This document shows positions 55,307-63,631 of a DNA stretch of 64,000 bases, one piece after another. The translations under genes and the position numbers were made by a program. The notes under the pieces are model-generated. The model did no database searches. It saw only the letters and a list, made by a program, of their open reading frames with translations, and was not told the origin of the DNA. The stretch is from JAGWRI01 sp035700805 (lineage in GTDB: Bacteria; Gemmatimonadota; Gemmatimonadetes; Gemmatimonadales; Gemmatimonadaceae): positions 87,894 through 151,893 of the forward strand of contig DASSOG010000032.1 in the NCBI GenBank assembly GCA_035700805.1. The letters run 5' to 3'. How positions within the stretch are numbered: position 1 is the stretch's first letter; each line of letters begins with the position of its first letter.

Positions 55307-56610
55307 TGCGACGCCTCGTGGTGCTCGTGCTGCTGCTGGCCGGCATGCAGCTGATCCTCCCCCTGGGGATTCCCGGGCACGGATCGGAGTTGCTGCTCAC
55401 CTTTGGGTTCCTCATCATTGCCGCGTACAGCGCGGGTGAGCTCGCGGCCACGTTCCGGTTGCCGCGCATCATCGGCTACCTGGTAAGCGGGGTACTGTTT
55501 GGGCCGCACGTGCTGGGCGTGGCGCCCGCGGCCGTGGTGCACGACCTCACGCCGGTGAGCCAGCTTGCCATTGCCCTCATTGCGTTCCTGGCCGGCGCCG
55601 AGTTGCGCTGGCCCGAGGTGCGCGAGCGGGGGCGGGCCATGCTCACCATCACGCTGGCCGAGCTGATCGTGGACTTCGTGCTGCTGGCGGGCTTCCTGGC
55701 CCTGGTGGGCTCGCGGCTGCCCTTCATGCGGGGTGATACGCGAACGGTCATAGCCATCGGCGCGCTGTTCGCGGCCATCACCATCTCGCATTCGCCCGCG
55801 GTCACGCTGGCCCTGCTCAACGAGACCCGCGCCACCGGGCCCGTGGCCCGCACCACCCTGGGCGTCGTCCTGCTCTCGGACGTGGTGGTGGTGCTGCTGT
55901 TCAGCGCCGTGCTCGCGCTGGCGCGCGCCGCCATCCCCACGCAAGGCGTGGCCGGCGTGGGCCTGGGCGGTACCATCTGGGAGATCCTGGGCGCGGTGGT
56001 GGTGGGCAGCGTCATCGGGATTGCCGTGCTGGGCTACCTGCACGTGGTGTCGCGAGAACTGTTCCTCTTTGCCGTGGTGGTCGCCTTCCTGGGCATGGTG
56101 GTGGCCAGGCTGGCGCATGTGGAAACACTGCTGACGCTGCTCACCGCGGGATTTGTCACCGAGAACTTTTCGCCCCCCGGGCGCGCAGAGGCCTTCCGGG
56201 ACGCCATGGAGCGGTCGGCCGCCCCGGTGTTCGTGGTGTTCTTCGCGCTGGCCGGGGCGGACATCGTGCTGGCCGACCTGGGGCACCTGTGGATCTTCGT
56301 GCTGCCCATTGTCGCCGTGCGCGTGATCGGCATTCGCGTGGGCACCGCGCTGGGGGTCAGGATCTCCAGGGCGCCGGCCGAGGTGGGTCCCGTGTGGATG
56401 GGACTCGTCTCGCAGTCCGGCGTGGCCATCGGGCTGGTGGCAGTGCTGGCGCAGGCCTATCCGGAACATGGCGACGCGCTGCGCACCGTCTTCCTGGCGG
56501 TGGTGGCGTGCAACACGCTGCTTGGGGCCATCATGTTCCGGTCGGCGCTGGGGCGGGCGGGTGAAATCGTGGAGCCGCATACGGGTGTGAAGGTGGGGGA
56601 GCCGGGGTGA
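55306..56610 (+). CDS. CPA2-type cation/proton antiporter (second of pair)
   Basis: 434 aa with about 12 helices. It starts at ATG 55306 sharing a base with the upstream stop (TGATG). Typical sequence: LPRIIGYLVSGVLFGPHVLG, LIAFLAGAELRWPEVRERGR, FAAITISHSPAVTLALLNET (discontinuous helix), TTLGVVLLSDVVVVLLFSAV (the conserved Asp), and GLVSQSGVAIGLVAVLAQAY. K+ or Na+ exchange for H+ is expected. It lacks the C-terminal TrkA-N domain of KefB/KefC. Placed behind a partner that lacks the acidic residue, it could form a mixed complex. Confidence 0.85.
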   Translation: MRRLVVLVLLLAGMQLILPLGIPGHGSELLLTFGFLIIAAYSAGELAATFRLPRIIGYLVSGVLFGPHVLGVAPAAVVHDLTPVSQLAIALIAFLAGAELRWPEVRERGRAMLTITLAELIVDFVLLAGFLALVGSRLPFMRGDTRTVIAIGALFAAITISHSPAVTLALLNETRATGPVARTTLGVVLLSDVVVVLLFSAVLALARAAIPTQGVAGVGLGGTIWEILGAVVVGSVIGIAVLGYLHVVSRELFLFAVVVAFLGMVVARLAHVETLLTLLTAGFVTENFSPPGRAEAFRDAMERSAAPVFVVFFALAGADIVLADLGHLWIFVLPIVAVRVIGIRVGTALGVRISRAPAEVGPVWMGLVSQSGVAIGLVAVLAQAYPEHGDALRTVFLAVVACNTLLGAIMFRSALGRAGEIVEPHTGVKVGEPG

Positions 56611-56641
56611 GGTGAACCTCGCGGGCATGCACCAGACGCAG

Positions 56642-56686
56642 CGCAGGACCCCGGCTGCCCTGCTCGGCAACTCCCGGGGTCCTGCG
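56642..56686. terminator. Bidirectional terminator between antiporter and YceI genes
   Basis: CGCAGGACCCCGG (56642-56654) pairs perfectly with CCGGGGTCCTGCG (56674-56686), a 13-bp stem with a 19-nt loop. It lies between the convergent gene ends at 56610 and 56715. Confidence 0.75.
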
Positions 56687-56714
56687 TCCCGCTGTTCCGT
56701 GCGTGTGCGAGTGG

Positions 56715-57338
56715 TCAGTGATGGATGGCCACGGCGTGCGCGTGCCCGTCAATCACCAGGTTGAACTTCACCTCCACCTGGTCGCCCGTCCTCAACATGC
56801 CCAGCATCGCGGTGGGCGGCTTGACGTCATAGGCGGTCATCAGGATTGGCACCGTCCCCGTGGCCACCACGCTCCCGTCCTTCTGGCGCTCGGCCTCTAC
56901 CTGGAAGTCAATGGGCTTCTCCACGCCGGCCACCGTCAGCCGCCCCGTGGCATGCAGCGTGAAGCTGTCCGGCGTCTCACCGCTGGTGGTGAAGCTCGCC
57001 AGGATGTAGCTGATCTCCGGATCCTGGTCGGCCTTCAGGGCCTTCTGGAGCCGACCGTCCATGCCGCCGTGGTCGCACTTGATCTCCTTGACCGGAACCT
57101 TGACCTCCACCCGCCGGAGTGCACCTGGCACGGCGGTGGCCAGATCGGTCGCGGTGGAATCCACGAACACAGATGCATCGAGCGTCGTGGCCTTGCAGCT
57201 CCAGCCGTGCAGGTTGGAGGTGCCTTCTATCCAGAGCTGGCTTTCCGGCGCCACGGGAATCCGGACCGTCTCCTGGGCGCCCGCGGTGGCGGCCGCGACG
57301 GCCAGCAGCGCAAAGCTGAAGAATCTCATTTTGAGCAT
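56715..57338 (-). CDS. YceI-family periplasmic lipocalin-like protein
   Basis: 207 aa. The start is ATG 57338, 5 nt after a perfect GGGAGG. The signal peptide is about 1-21 (FSFALLAVAAATAGAQ). The YceI barrel shows LWIEGTSNLHGWSCKATTLD (about 35-54), VPVKEIKCDHGGMDGRLQKA then LKADQDPEISYILASF, and FTLHATGRLTVAGVEKPIDF. YceI proteins bind isoprenoids or other lipids in the periplasm. The ligand here is unknown. The porin gene lies 85 bp upstream on the same strand. Confidence 0.88.
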   Translation of the reverse strand: MLKMRFFSFALLAVAAATAGAQETVRIPVAPESQLWIEGTSNLHGWSCKATTLDASVFVDSTATDLATAVPGALRRVEVKVPVKEIKCDHGGMDGRLQKALKADQDPEISYILASFTTSGETPDSFTLHATGRLTVAGVEKPIDFQVEAERQKDGSVVATGTVPILMTAYDVKPPTAMLGMLRTGDQVEVKFNLVIDGHAHAVAIHH

Positions 57339-57403
57339 GTGTACCTCCCGGCAAGGATCTTTGCCCTGCCATCCAGTTTGATGCAGGCCGGCGCGTAGTC
57401 GCG

Positions 57404-57415
57404 GGTCATTTGACC
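57404..57415. repeat. Inverted repeat GGTCATTTGACC between porin and YceI genes
   Basis: GGTCA-TT-TGACC lies 7 bp after the porin stop and about 65 bp before the YceI ATG. The 2-nt centre makes an RNA hairpin unlikely, so a protein-binding site is the better guess. Confidence 0.3.
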
Positions 57416-57422
57416 GCGCCCC

Positions 57423-58724
57423 TCAGAACGCCACGCCGGCGCTGACCATGAATCCCTTGAAGTGGCCACCCGCGCGGATGTCCGTCGCGGGAAAGTCGTG
57501 GTATTTCTGGTCCACCCATTCCAGCTTGGCCAGGAGGTTCTGGGTCACGTACCACCCGCCGCCCACCTGGTAGCGATCGACGCTGACGTCGTTGGCAATC
57601 CCCGCCAGCCGGCCGCTGAACGTGTCATACCGGCCGGCCAGGTAGAGCTGGTCGTTCGCCAGGCGATAGACGCCCTCGTACACCTGCTGCTGGATGTGGC
57701 GATCCACCGGCTCCGTCGGCCCGTTGTTCCCCTGCGCCCATTCGAACTGTCCGAAGAATTCCGCGTTACCATACTTCACGAATGGGTTGATCACCTGGCC
57801 CTGGATCTTGCTGGAAAAGGGATTGCGGATCCTCCCGCTCCACGCGTTCGATGACTCAGTGGACGTGGTGTTCTCCATGATGTCGTAGTACACACTGCCG
57901 GCGCGGTCGCCGCCATAGAGCGACTGGTTGGTGCTGCGCGCCTGCGTGATGGCCGATCCGGTCAGGCGGACCCGGAGGTCCGGGTCAACCTGGCGGTCGA
58001 ACCCGACCTTGCCGTAGAACGCCGGGGCGCGCTTGTCCGGGGACAGGACCATGCCGTGGATCTCGCCGTTCGTCAGCCCCGCCATGCCAAGCCAGGACCC
58101 CTTCCGGAGATAGACCTCGGCCCCGATCTCGGTGGTGAACGCATCCAGGATGTAGTTGCCCACGAGCGGGTTGTACAGCGCCTGGCCGTTGTCCGTGCGA
58201 CGGAAATGGCCGTCGCCGTAGTTCATCTCGAACTCTCCGACTTTCACCGTGGTGTACTTCATGACGCGATCCAGCGTCGCGTTGTTGAACGGCGACGCGT
58301 CAATCAGGATGTACCCGTCCTTCACCCACGTCTCGTTGTGGTGCCGGGCGGAGAGGTAGCTCGTCATGGCCACCCGGATGCCCTTGGCGAGCTGCGCGTC
58401 CAGGTACAGGTTGGCCACGGCGTTGTTGAATCCGTGTCCGACCGTGATGAGCTGATTGGCATCCGTGGTCACGCCACCGACGGTCACCATCCGGGGCGCC
58501 GCGGTGTTCTCGTGCTGCAGCGCCTGGAAGTCCTGGCGGAATGCGGCACCGATGTTGACGCGCGGACCGGTGAACGACACCGTGTCCTGCTTGGGAGGTT
58601 CGAACATATTCACGCCCCGCTGGTCCACCGGGCGGGCGTGCTGGAGCGTGATGGGCAGTTGGGCGCTCAGGGCCGGGCCGGCAACGGCCAGCGCCGCGAG
58701 CACCAGACGAATGGGGTAGCGCAT
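57423..58724 (-). CDS. Outer-membrane beta-barrel porin (possible phosphate-type)
   Basis: 433 aa. ATG 58724 follows AAGGAG at 7 nt. Signal peptide about 1-21 (RLVLAALAVAGPALSAQ). The rest alternates like a barrel and ends in FKGFMVSAGVAF with the C-terminal Phe recognised by BamA. Motifs such as LDRVMKYTTVKVGEFEMNYG, FTTEIGAEVYLRKGSWLGMA, and LAGRYDTFSGRLAG support a 14- to 18-strand porin. It resembles OprO/OprP-type porins in length only, so the substrate is open, although Pho-box-like repeats lie upstream. It is followed by the YceI gene. Confidence 0.72.
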   Translation of the reverse strand: MRYPIRLVLAALAVAGPALSAQLPITLQHARPVDQRGVNMFEPPKQDTVSFTGPRVNIGAAFRQDFQALQHENTAAPRMVTVGGVTTDANQLITVGHGFNNAVANLYLDAQLAKGIRVAMTSYLSARHHNETWVKDGYILIDASPFNNATLDRVMKYTTVKVGEFEMNYGDGHFRRTDNGQALYNPLVGNYILDAFTTEIGAEVYLRKGSWLGMAGLTNGEIHGMVLSPDKRAPAFYGKVGFDRQVDPDLRVRLTGSAITQARSTNQSLYGGDRAGSVYYDIMENTTSTESSNAWSGRIRNPFSSKIQGQVINPFVKYGNAEFFGQFEWAQGNNGPTEPVDRHIQQQVYEGVYRLANDQLYLAGRYDTFSGRLAGIANDVSVDRYQVGGGWYVTQNLLAKLEWVDQKYHDFPATDIRAGGHFKGFMVSAGVAF

Positions 58725-58832
58725 ATTTGGGCTCCTTGTTGGGCCGGCATGCTGGGACCACCAGCCGGCACAGACAGGTTACCCCGCCCGGGTGCGCCGA
58801 TCAGTCGGGCAACGCGAGGCACTTTCTGCCCG

Positions 58833-58880
58833 ATTCCCTGAGGAATGCTGTCAGGCAACGACCCGAATGCCGTCAGGGAA
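58833..58880. promoter_or_regulatory. Phased direct repeats upstream of porin (Pho-box-like)
   Basis: GAATGCTGTCAGG (58843-58855) and GAATGCCGTCAGG (58865-58877) differ at one base and are exactly 22 bp apart, two helical turns. They contain CTGTCA/CCGTCA, as in PhoB boxes (11-bp period). The palindrome ATTCC-CTGA-GGAAT (58833-58846) precedes them. A related GTCGGGCAACG is at 58804-58814. The rest of the 264-bp gap to tRNA-Lys shows nothing else recognisable. Confidence 0.45.
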
Positions 58881-58988
58881 ATCACCTCGCCATGGCGCGG
58901 GGGCCCGTGACGGGCTGCGCACGGCGAATGCGGCGGATGTGGCACACCCGCCGGTGGTACTGATAGATTGCAGGCGCCGAGGAGCGCG

Positions 58989-59061
<73 letters not shown>

Positions 59062-59108
59062 CTTCCCCCCCCTCGCGCCGCAAGGTTCAGAACCACCGGT
59101 CCACGGAC

Positions 59109-59114
59109 TAACTT
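59109..59114 (+). promoter_or_regulatory. Candidate -10 box for the small Cys/Met protein
   Basis: TAACTT followed by GG ends 6 nt before the GTG at 59121; TTCAGA lies 18 bp upstream as a fair -35. A leaderless mRNA is predicted. Confidence 0.4.
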
Positions 59115-59120
59115 GGCTTC

Positions 59121-59528
59121 GTGCACCGTCGCCGCTCGTTCCGCGTGCTGGGGCTCTCGATGGCCCTCTGGTTCCTGGCCCTGTTTTCGGGGGTGGGCGG
59201 CCTCGACGTGTGCCCCATGGACCAGGCCATGGACGCCGCCGTGGCGGTGTTCCGCGCCAACCTTGCCACGCCGCATGTGCGGGTGCTCCAGTCGGCGCCG
59301 GATGGCCCGCTCGGCACACTCCCCGCCATGCCCATGCTCTGCTCGTGCATCGGCACGTGTACCGGAAGTCCGATGGCGAGCCTCCCTGCCCTGTCGGACG
59401 TGCCGATCGTCATGCCGCCGGTGGCGAGCACGGCGGGCGCCGTCGAGCAGCCGGCCGGGGCGCTGCCGCCGCCGGATCCGTTCATCCTCCCTCCGGCCAA
59501 CGGGCCGCCACCGCTCCACACCAGCTAG
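59121..59528 (+). CDS. Small exported Cys/Met protein preceding TonB receptor
   Basis: 135 aa, function unknown, GTG start 59121. A signal or anchor (LGLSMALWFLALFSGVGGL, about 10-28) leads into a Cys/Met-bearing stretch: VCPMDQAMDAAVAVFRAN and AMPMLCSCIGTCTGSPMASL, with CxCxxxC near residues 73-79. The C-terminus is Pro/Ala-rich. Codon use resembles its neighbours. It parallels the 118-aa protein before the efflux genes (21143): short, exported, Cys-containing and placed in front of a metal-type transport gene. A metal-binding role is inference only. Confidence 0.55.
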   Translation: MHRRRSFRVLGLSMALWFLALFSGVGGLDVCPMDQAMDAAVAVFRANLATPHVRVLQSAPDGPLGTLPAMPMLCSCIGTCTGSPMASLPALSDVPIVMPPVASTAGAVEQPAGALPPPDPFILPPANGPPPLHTS

Positions 59529-59605
59529 CCCTCTGACGCCCGCCACGGGCGTCCCCGCGCGCGGAATGGCCGAGCGCGGGGGATGGCATTTGATGTGGAG
59601 TTCCG

Positions 59606-61624
59606 ATGGTCCGTACGATTCTCGCGCTCGCGCTGGCCGCGAGTCCGGCCGTGCTGCTCGCGCAGCAGTCCCGGCAGCACGCCGACACCACCGCGCGCAC
59701 CGACACCACGCAGCAGGATGTGCACAGCCTCAGTGCCGTGAACATCGTCGCCGCCCCCATCGACCGGGCGCAGCCACTGAACGTCACGCACGTCTCGGCC
59801 TCCATGATCAGCAACCTGCCGGTCAACAGCACCTGGGACCTGCTGCGCCAGGCCGCCGGGATCGAAGTACACCAGCAGGGCCAGGGACCGGGATTTGCGT
59901 CCGACGCGTCGCTCCGCGGGTTCAGCTCGGACCACAGCACGGACATCGCGCTCTGGGTTGACGGGGTACCCGTCAACGAACCGATCAATGGCCACGCCGA
60001 AGGCTATAACGATTTCAGTGAGATCTTCTCGGGCGCCGTGCAGGACATTGACGTGATCCGCGGACCCACCAGCCCGCTGTTCGGCAACTTCGCCATGGGC
60101 GGCGTGGTGAATGTGCATACCGTCGACCGGATGGACGGCTCGGAGGCAACGGCGCGCGTGGGAACGTACGGTCGCGTCGAGGGCACCATCATGACCGGCT
60201 TCGACCATGGCATCCGCGGCGGCGGGGTGTTCGGCGTACACTACGAACACGGGGACGGGTTCCGTCCCAACGCCGGCCACGACCTGCTGCAGGCGCACGC
60301 GCGGGTGGTGCATGAACTGGCCCACGGATGGTCCGTGGATGCCGGTACTGAACTGTACGGCGCCGGATGGAACTCACCGGGCTTCCTGGGTGGTGGGGAG
60401 TTCGCGCAGCACCAGTACGACATTGTGTCCAACCCCAGCGACGGTGGCTTCAAGCGGCGCGCGCAGGAGCGCGTGAGCCTGCAGCACCGCAGTGGGTCGC
60501 GCCGATGGCGCACCACGGCCTACGGAACCCAGGGACGGTGGCAGCTCTATCTCACGATCCCGCCGGCGGGAGGGCGCTTCGAGGGCACCGGCAGCCAGAC
60601 GGAAGAGGAGGACGCCCGATATGGCGTGGGCCTGACGAGCGCACTCACGTGGGAACTGCCGAAGGGCGAAGTGACCGTGGGCACACAGGACCGCTGGAAC
60701 CACGCGCACTATGAGAACTACTTCACCACTGATCGGAGTCGCGACTCGGTGAACGCGCTCATACGCGCGCGTCAGGGGTCAGCGGCGCTCTTCCTGGCCT
60801 CCCACGCCAACCTCAGCAGCCGCCTGCGGCTGGACGTTGGCGCGCGGGCCGACCTCTTTGGGACCACCTCCCAGCTTCCGCTGGCGGGCCGCCTCACTGG
60901 CGGCACCGGCGTCTTCTCCCCAAAGCTCGGCGCCAGCTACCGACTGGGGGCCGGCTGGTCCGCCTACGCTGACTGGGCACGGGGCTTCCGCTCCACGGAC
61001 GGCGTGATCGACGATCCGTCGCTCCCCCTGATCACCGCATGGGACTACGAGGGCGGATTCAAGCTGAACCGGGCTGGTGTGAGCGGCACGGCTACGCTCT
61101 TCCGCATGGATGTGAGCAATGAGCAGACGTACAATCCGCTGTCTGGCGAGTCCAACAACGGCGGATCCAGCCGGCGCCAGGGGCTGGAGGTGTCGTGGTC
61201 GGCGTTGGTGTCGCCGGCAGTCTTCTGGACCGGCAATTGGACCTTCAACGACGCGCGCTATACGCACCTCACCATCGTCGCGGAAGACAACAGCGTCCCA
61301 ACCACGGTGGACGGAGCGCGCGTGTACAACACGGCGAAGTACGTCGGTACATCCGCCGTGCGGCTCGCGCCGGCGACGTCACCCGTCACCATCACCATCG
61401 GCGGCAACTGGGTGGGGCCCTATTCCCCATTCGACGAGCCGGGGGTCGTGCTCGGTGCGTACGGGCTGATGCACGTCAGCGCTTCATTCCCCATCGGTGG
61501 CGCACACCTGGCCATCGGCATCCGGAACCTGCTCGACCGGGCGTATCCCGAGCTTGTCGCGGGTGGGCTCGTCTCCCCTGGGGAGCCACGGACGGTATTC
61601 GTTCAGGTGCGTCGCGGATTCTGA
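59606..61624 (+). CDS. TonB-dependent outer-membrane receptor
   Basis: 672 aa. Signal peptide about 1-20 (LALALAASPAVLLAQQ). A plug domain follows (about 40-170): LNVTHVSASMISNLPVNSTW, DLLRQAAGIEVHQQG, LRGFSSDHSTDIALWVDGVP, and VQDIDVIRGPTSPLFGNFAM. The 22-strand barrel then runs to a C-terminal Phe (TVFVQVRRGF). No carboxypeptidase-like N-terminal domain is present, unlike SusC. ATG 59606 has GGAG 6 nt upstream. The upstream Cys/Met protein and downstream CHRD-like gene suggest a metal or metallophore rather than a glycan, but this is not proven. Confidence 0.9.
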   Translation: MVRTILALALAASPAVLLAQQSRQHADTTARTDTTQQDVHSLSAVNIVAAPIDRAQPLNVTHVSASMISNLPVNSTWDLLRQAAGIEVHQQGQGPGFASDASLRGFSSDHSTDIALWVDGVPVNEPINGHAEGYNDFSEIFSGAVQDIDVIRGPTSPLFGNFAMGGVVNVHTVDRMDGSEATARVGTYGRVEGTIMTGFDHGIRGGGVFGVHYEHGDGFRPNAGHDLLQAHARVVHELAHGWSVDAGTELYGAGWNSPGFLGGGEFAQHQYDIVSNPSDGGFKRRAQERVSLQHRSGSRRWRTTAYGTQGRWQLYLTIPPAGGRFEGTGSQTEEEDARYGVGLTSALTWELPKGEVTVGTQDRWNHAHYENYFTTDRSRDSVNALIRARQGSAALFLASHANLSSRLRLDVGARADLFGTTSQLPLAGRLTGGTGVFSPKLGASYRLGAGWSAYADWARGFRSTDGVIDDPSLPLITAWDYEGGFKLNRAGVSGTATLFRMDVSNEQTYNPLSGESNNGGSSRRQGLEVSWSALVSPAVFWTGNWTFNDARYTHLTIVAEDNSVPTTVDGARVYNTAKYVGTSAVRLAPATSPVTITIGGNWVGPYSPFDEPGVVLGAYGLMHVSASFPIGGAHLAIGIRNLLDRAYPELVAGGLVSPGEPRTVFVQVRRGF

Positions 61625-61658
61625 CGATTGGGCACACGTCTCGGGCGTCCGCCAGAGC

Positions 61659-62306
61659 CTATGGCGTTGCGCGCTCTATTGTCCCGCAGGCAAGCGGAAG
61701 CGTGATCTGCGCCGGGATGGGGCCGAGCGTCGCCACGGTGGATGCCAGGTGGGTGTCGGCCGGCACGGTATGGACGTACACGACTCGCTTGGCAAGGTCC
61801 AGCTTCTGCCCGGGGTAGGCCTTGGCCATGGCCGCATTCATGGCGGCCAATGAGACCGTCTCCTGATACGTGTAGTTCCCCTCGGCGTCTGCCTTGGGAT
61901 AGGTGCCGTGGGCGATGTCCAGGCTGACCGGGTCCGTAATGAACGGGACCATCGTCACCCCGGAGGCCTTGCTCGTTTCCATCAGGTCAACGACGCCGTC
62001 GTGGTTGGCATCCACCCCGGCTCCAGGACAGGTGGCCGCTCGCCCATCCTTGAACCCATGGATGTGCTGCCAGTGGACGATGTTGGGGACAGTCCCGTGG
62101 ACCGTGATGGCGATCGTGAGCCGATCCCCCTGGATCGTGAAGCGCGCCTCTCCCGTCGTGCGGGATCCCGCGAGCTTGCTGTTCATGGGGTGAAGGTGGG
62201 CTACGTAAACAACCGGGGCGGGCATCGTGTGCGCGTGGCCTGCGGTCGCGCTCAACGCAAGTGCACCAATGATGAGCGCGGGCATGCAAGCATCCTGGAT
62301 TTTCAT
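61659..62306 (-). CDS. Exported CHRD-like protein with EF-hand-like loop
   Basis: 215 aa, ATG 62306 with GGAGG 4 nt upstream. Signal peptide about 1-26 (MPALIIGALALSATAGHAH). The beta-rich core ARFTIQGDRLTIAITVHGTV and NIVHWQHIHGFKDGRAATCP resembles CHRD-type domains. A calcium-loop-like DANHDGVVDL follows (about 99-108), then VTMVPFITDPVSLDIAHGTY. The many His residues near the start (HAHTMPAPVVYVAHLHPMN) could bind metal. It converges on the TonB receptor gene with 34 bp between the stops. Function unknown. Confidence 0.68.
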   Translation of the reverse strand: MKIQDACMPALIIGALALSATAGHAHTMPAPVVYVAHLHPMNSKLAGSRTTGEARFTIQGDRLTIAITVHGTVPNIVHWQHIHGFKDGRAATCPGAGVDANHDGVVDLMETSKASGVTMVPFITDPVSLDIAHGTYPKADAEGNYTYQETVSLAAMNAAMAKAYPGQKLDLAKRVVYVHTVPADTHLASTVATLGPIPAQITLPLACGTIERATP

Positions 62307-62728
62307 CGATCCTCCGGGCGGGAGTGGCGAGCCAGCCAGCACGGCCGATAATGGCGTTCCACCGGACAGCTGTCAATTCCGGCACTCGCGCGTGTCCGAT
62401 CGGCGGCCGGCGTTCAGCCTTTCGCGAACAGCTCCGGCCGCTCCTCGGGCAGGAAACTCCTCCGGACGGACGCGAGACTCGCCGTCGAAACGACACGCCG
62501 ACCCCCTGGCTCAACCCGCTAGTTGCCCGGGTGGCGTCGTCGGCCGTACGCTTCCGGGCCATCAGGCGCGCGTTGATCGCTGCCGCGAACGCGCCAAGAG
62601 GCGCGGTACTCTCGGGGGAGCCCGGAATGCAAGGCCAGCAGATACTAGGTCGGCGAGTCCTCCTTGCGGGACGTCTGGCGACGCGTGAACTGCGGATGGC
62701 CGAACGACGCCTGCATATCGCCTGCGGT
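62307..62728. other. 422-bp stretch without a supportable gene
   Basis: Apart from the promoter of the CHRD-like gene (62348-62376), nothing firm is seen. Open frames exist on both strands but have no family features, no ribosome site and Arg-rich composition. A 35-codon minus-strand frame (62414-62518), ending FLPEERPELFAKG, could be a remnant of a lost gene. Confidence 0.5.
62348..62376 (-). promoter_or_regulatory. Promoter of the CHRD-like gene
   Basis: On the minus strand a perfect TTGACA (62376-62371), a 17-bp spacer and CATTAT (62353-62348). The predicted leader is about 35 nt and includes GGAGG. Confidence 0.65.
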
Positions 62729-62962
62729 CTAGGACGGTGGACAGGCGTTCGCCGCCTCCGCCGGGTCCAGAGTGGCAGGACCTGAGGCATTCGCCCAGCT
62801 AGCCGCTACACCGATGGCGACGCCCATAAGGGCCAGGGTGATTCGGTTCACAAGGACATATGCTTGCTGACGCCATAAGCTGATCGCCACACCCACTACG
62901 GCCAGTATCCGGACAAGCAACAATGGCGCGCGCGGCCCGACGCGGGGGCCGCCTGAGCGCAT
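62729..62962 (-). CDS. Possible small membrane protein
   Basis: 77 aa from ATG 62962, unrecognised. Two hydrophobic segments are visible: PLLLVRILAVVGVAISL (about 13-29) and LVNRITLALMGVAIGVAAS (about 36-54). The gene stands alone between gene-free DNA and a 65-bp gap to the lipoprotein gene. No ribosome site is evident. It may be real, or a chance frame in GC-rich DNA. Confidence 0.35.
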   Translation of the reverse strand: MRSGGPRVGPRAPLLLVRILAVVGVAISLWRQQAYVLVNRITLALMGVAIGVAASWANASGPATLDPAEAANACPPS

Positions 62963-63027
62963 GGGCTTCCTAACGCTCCAACCCCACTTATCGACTCAGT
63001 ACCCAATCAGGGCTTATGCACGTCAAG

Positions 63028-63600
63028 TCACGGCAGCACGACATCAAACGTGGGTGACACACGCAGAGAGTCCGGGATTAGGTTATTCTGATCCATGTAT
63101 GGCCCCGCTGTAGCCGTAACGACGTATTGCATGCGCATGGGGCCGGCCACGGCTTCGGAATCGCTTGAAGTCAGGGGATGGTTGAAGGTGGCACGAAAGA
63201 ATACAATGGAACTGAGCGAGTCGCCCGGAGCGAGCGCAACTCCTTCAACCGGAGCCACCAGCAAGCAGGCCTCACTACCTCGGTATGCAATACGCGCCGA
63301 CACGGCATCCGGTCGAACAAGGGACACCCACAGCACATTGGAGGGTTCATCACACACGTGATGCACAAAAATGGTATCGGGTTGCACGTTGCGGAACGTC
63401 GAGCGAACACCCAGCAAATATTCGGAGGTCGCCCCCGACTGGTAGACCGCCGGAACTACGGTGGCCTCTACCGAAATCGGCACCTGATTCGAAGAGCGCG
63501 AGGGGGCCGTAGAACTCCCACAACCTGAGATCAAGAGGCCCATCCCTACTGCGCCCCAAAGATTGCGACGACGCGGAATCCGGAAACTCGCCAAGGTCAC
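63028..63600 (-). CDS. Putative lipoprotein of unknown function
   Basis: 190 aa with start GTG 63600. The N-terminus (RRRNLWGAVGMGLLISGCGS) has a basic stretch, hydrophobic core and lipobox ISGC, so it is probably a lipoprotein. The mature part looks like a single beta-sandwich: SVEATVVPAVYQSGATSEYL, RSTFRNVQPDTIFVHHVC, VALAPGDSLSSIVFF. An upstream GGAGG is separated from the GTG by a 6-bp hairpin (63604-63618). The base composition looks less GC-rich than most of the window. It lies 31 bp downstream of the protease gene on the same strand. Confidence 0.55.
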   Translation of the reverse strand: MTLASFRIPRRRNLWGAVGMGLLISGCGSSTAPSRSSNQVPISVEATVVPAVYQSGATSEYLLGVRSTFRNVQPDTIFVHHVCDEPSNVLWVSLVRPDAVSARIAYRGSEACLLVAPVEGVALAPGDSLSSIVFFRATFNHPLTSSDSEAVAGPMRMQYVVTATAGPYMDQNNLIPDSLRVSPTFDVVLP

Positions 63601-63603
63601 CCC

Positions 63604-63618
63604 GCCGTTGAAAACGGC
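63604..63618 (-). terminator. Small hairpin between protease and lipoprotein genes
   Basis: GCCGTT (63604-63609), GAA loop, AACGGC (63613-63618). It follows the protease stop by 13 nt and lies between GGAGG and the GTG of the lipoprotein gene, so it may also shape translation. Confidence 0.3.
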
Positions 63619-63631
63619 CTCCGATGTTGCA

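Noticed and set aside
62414..62518. 35-codon minus-strand frame ending FLPEERPELFAKG
   Set aside because: It looks like a protein C-terminus but has no start and is bounded by a stop, so it is at most a remnant; not called as a pseudogene for lack of a recognisable parent.
62324..62785. 153-codon plus-strand frame in the gene-poor edge
   Set aside because: Arg/Ala-rich without hydrophobic pattern, family motif or ribosome site, and it overlaps a promoter and another candidate gene.
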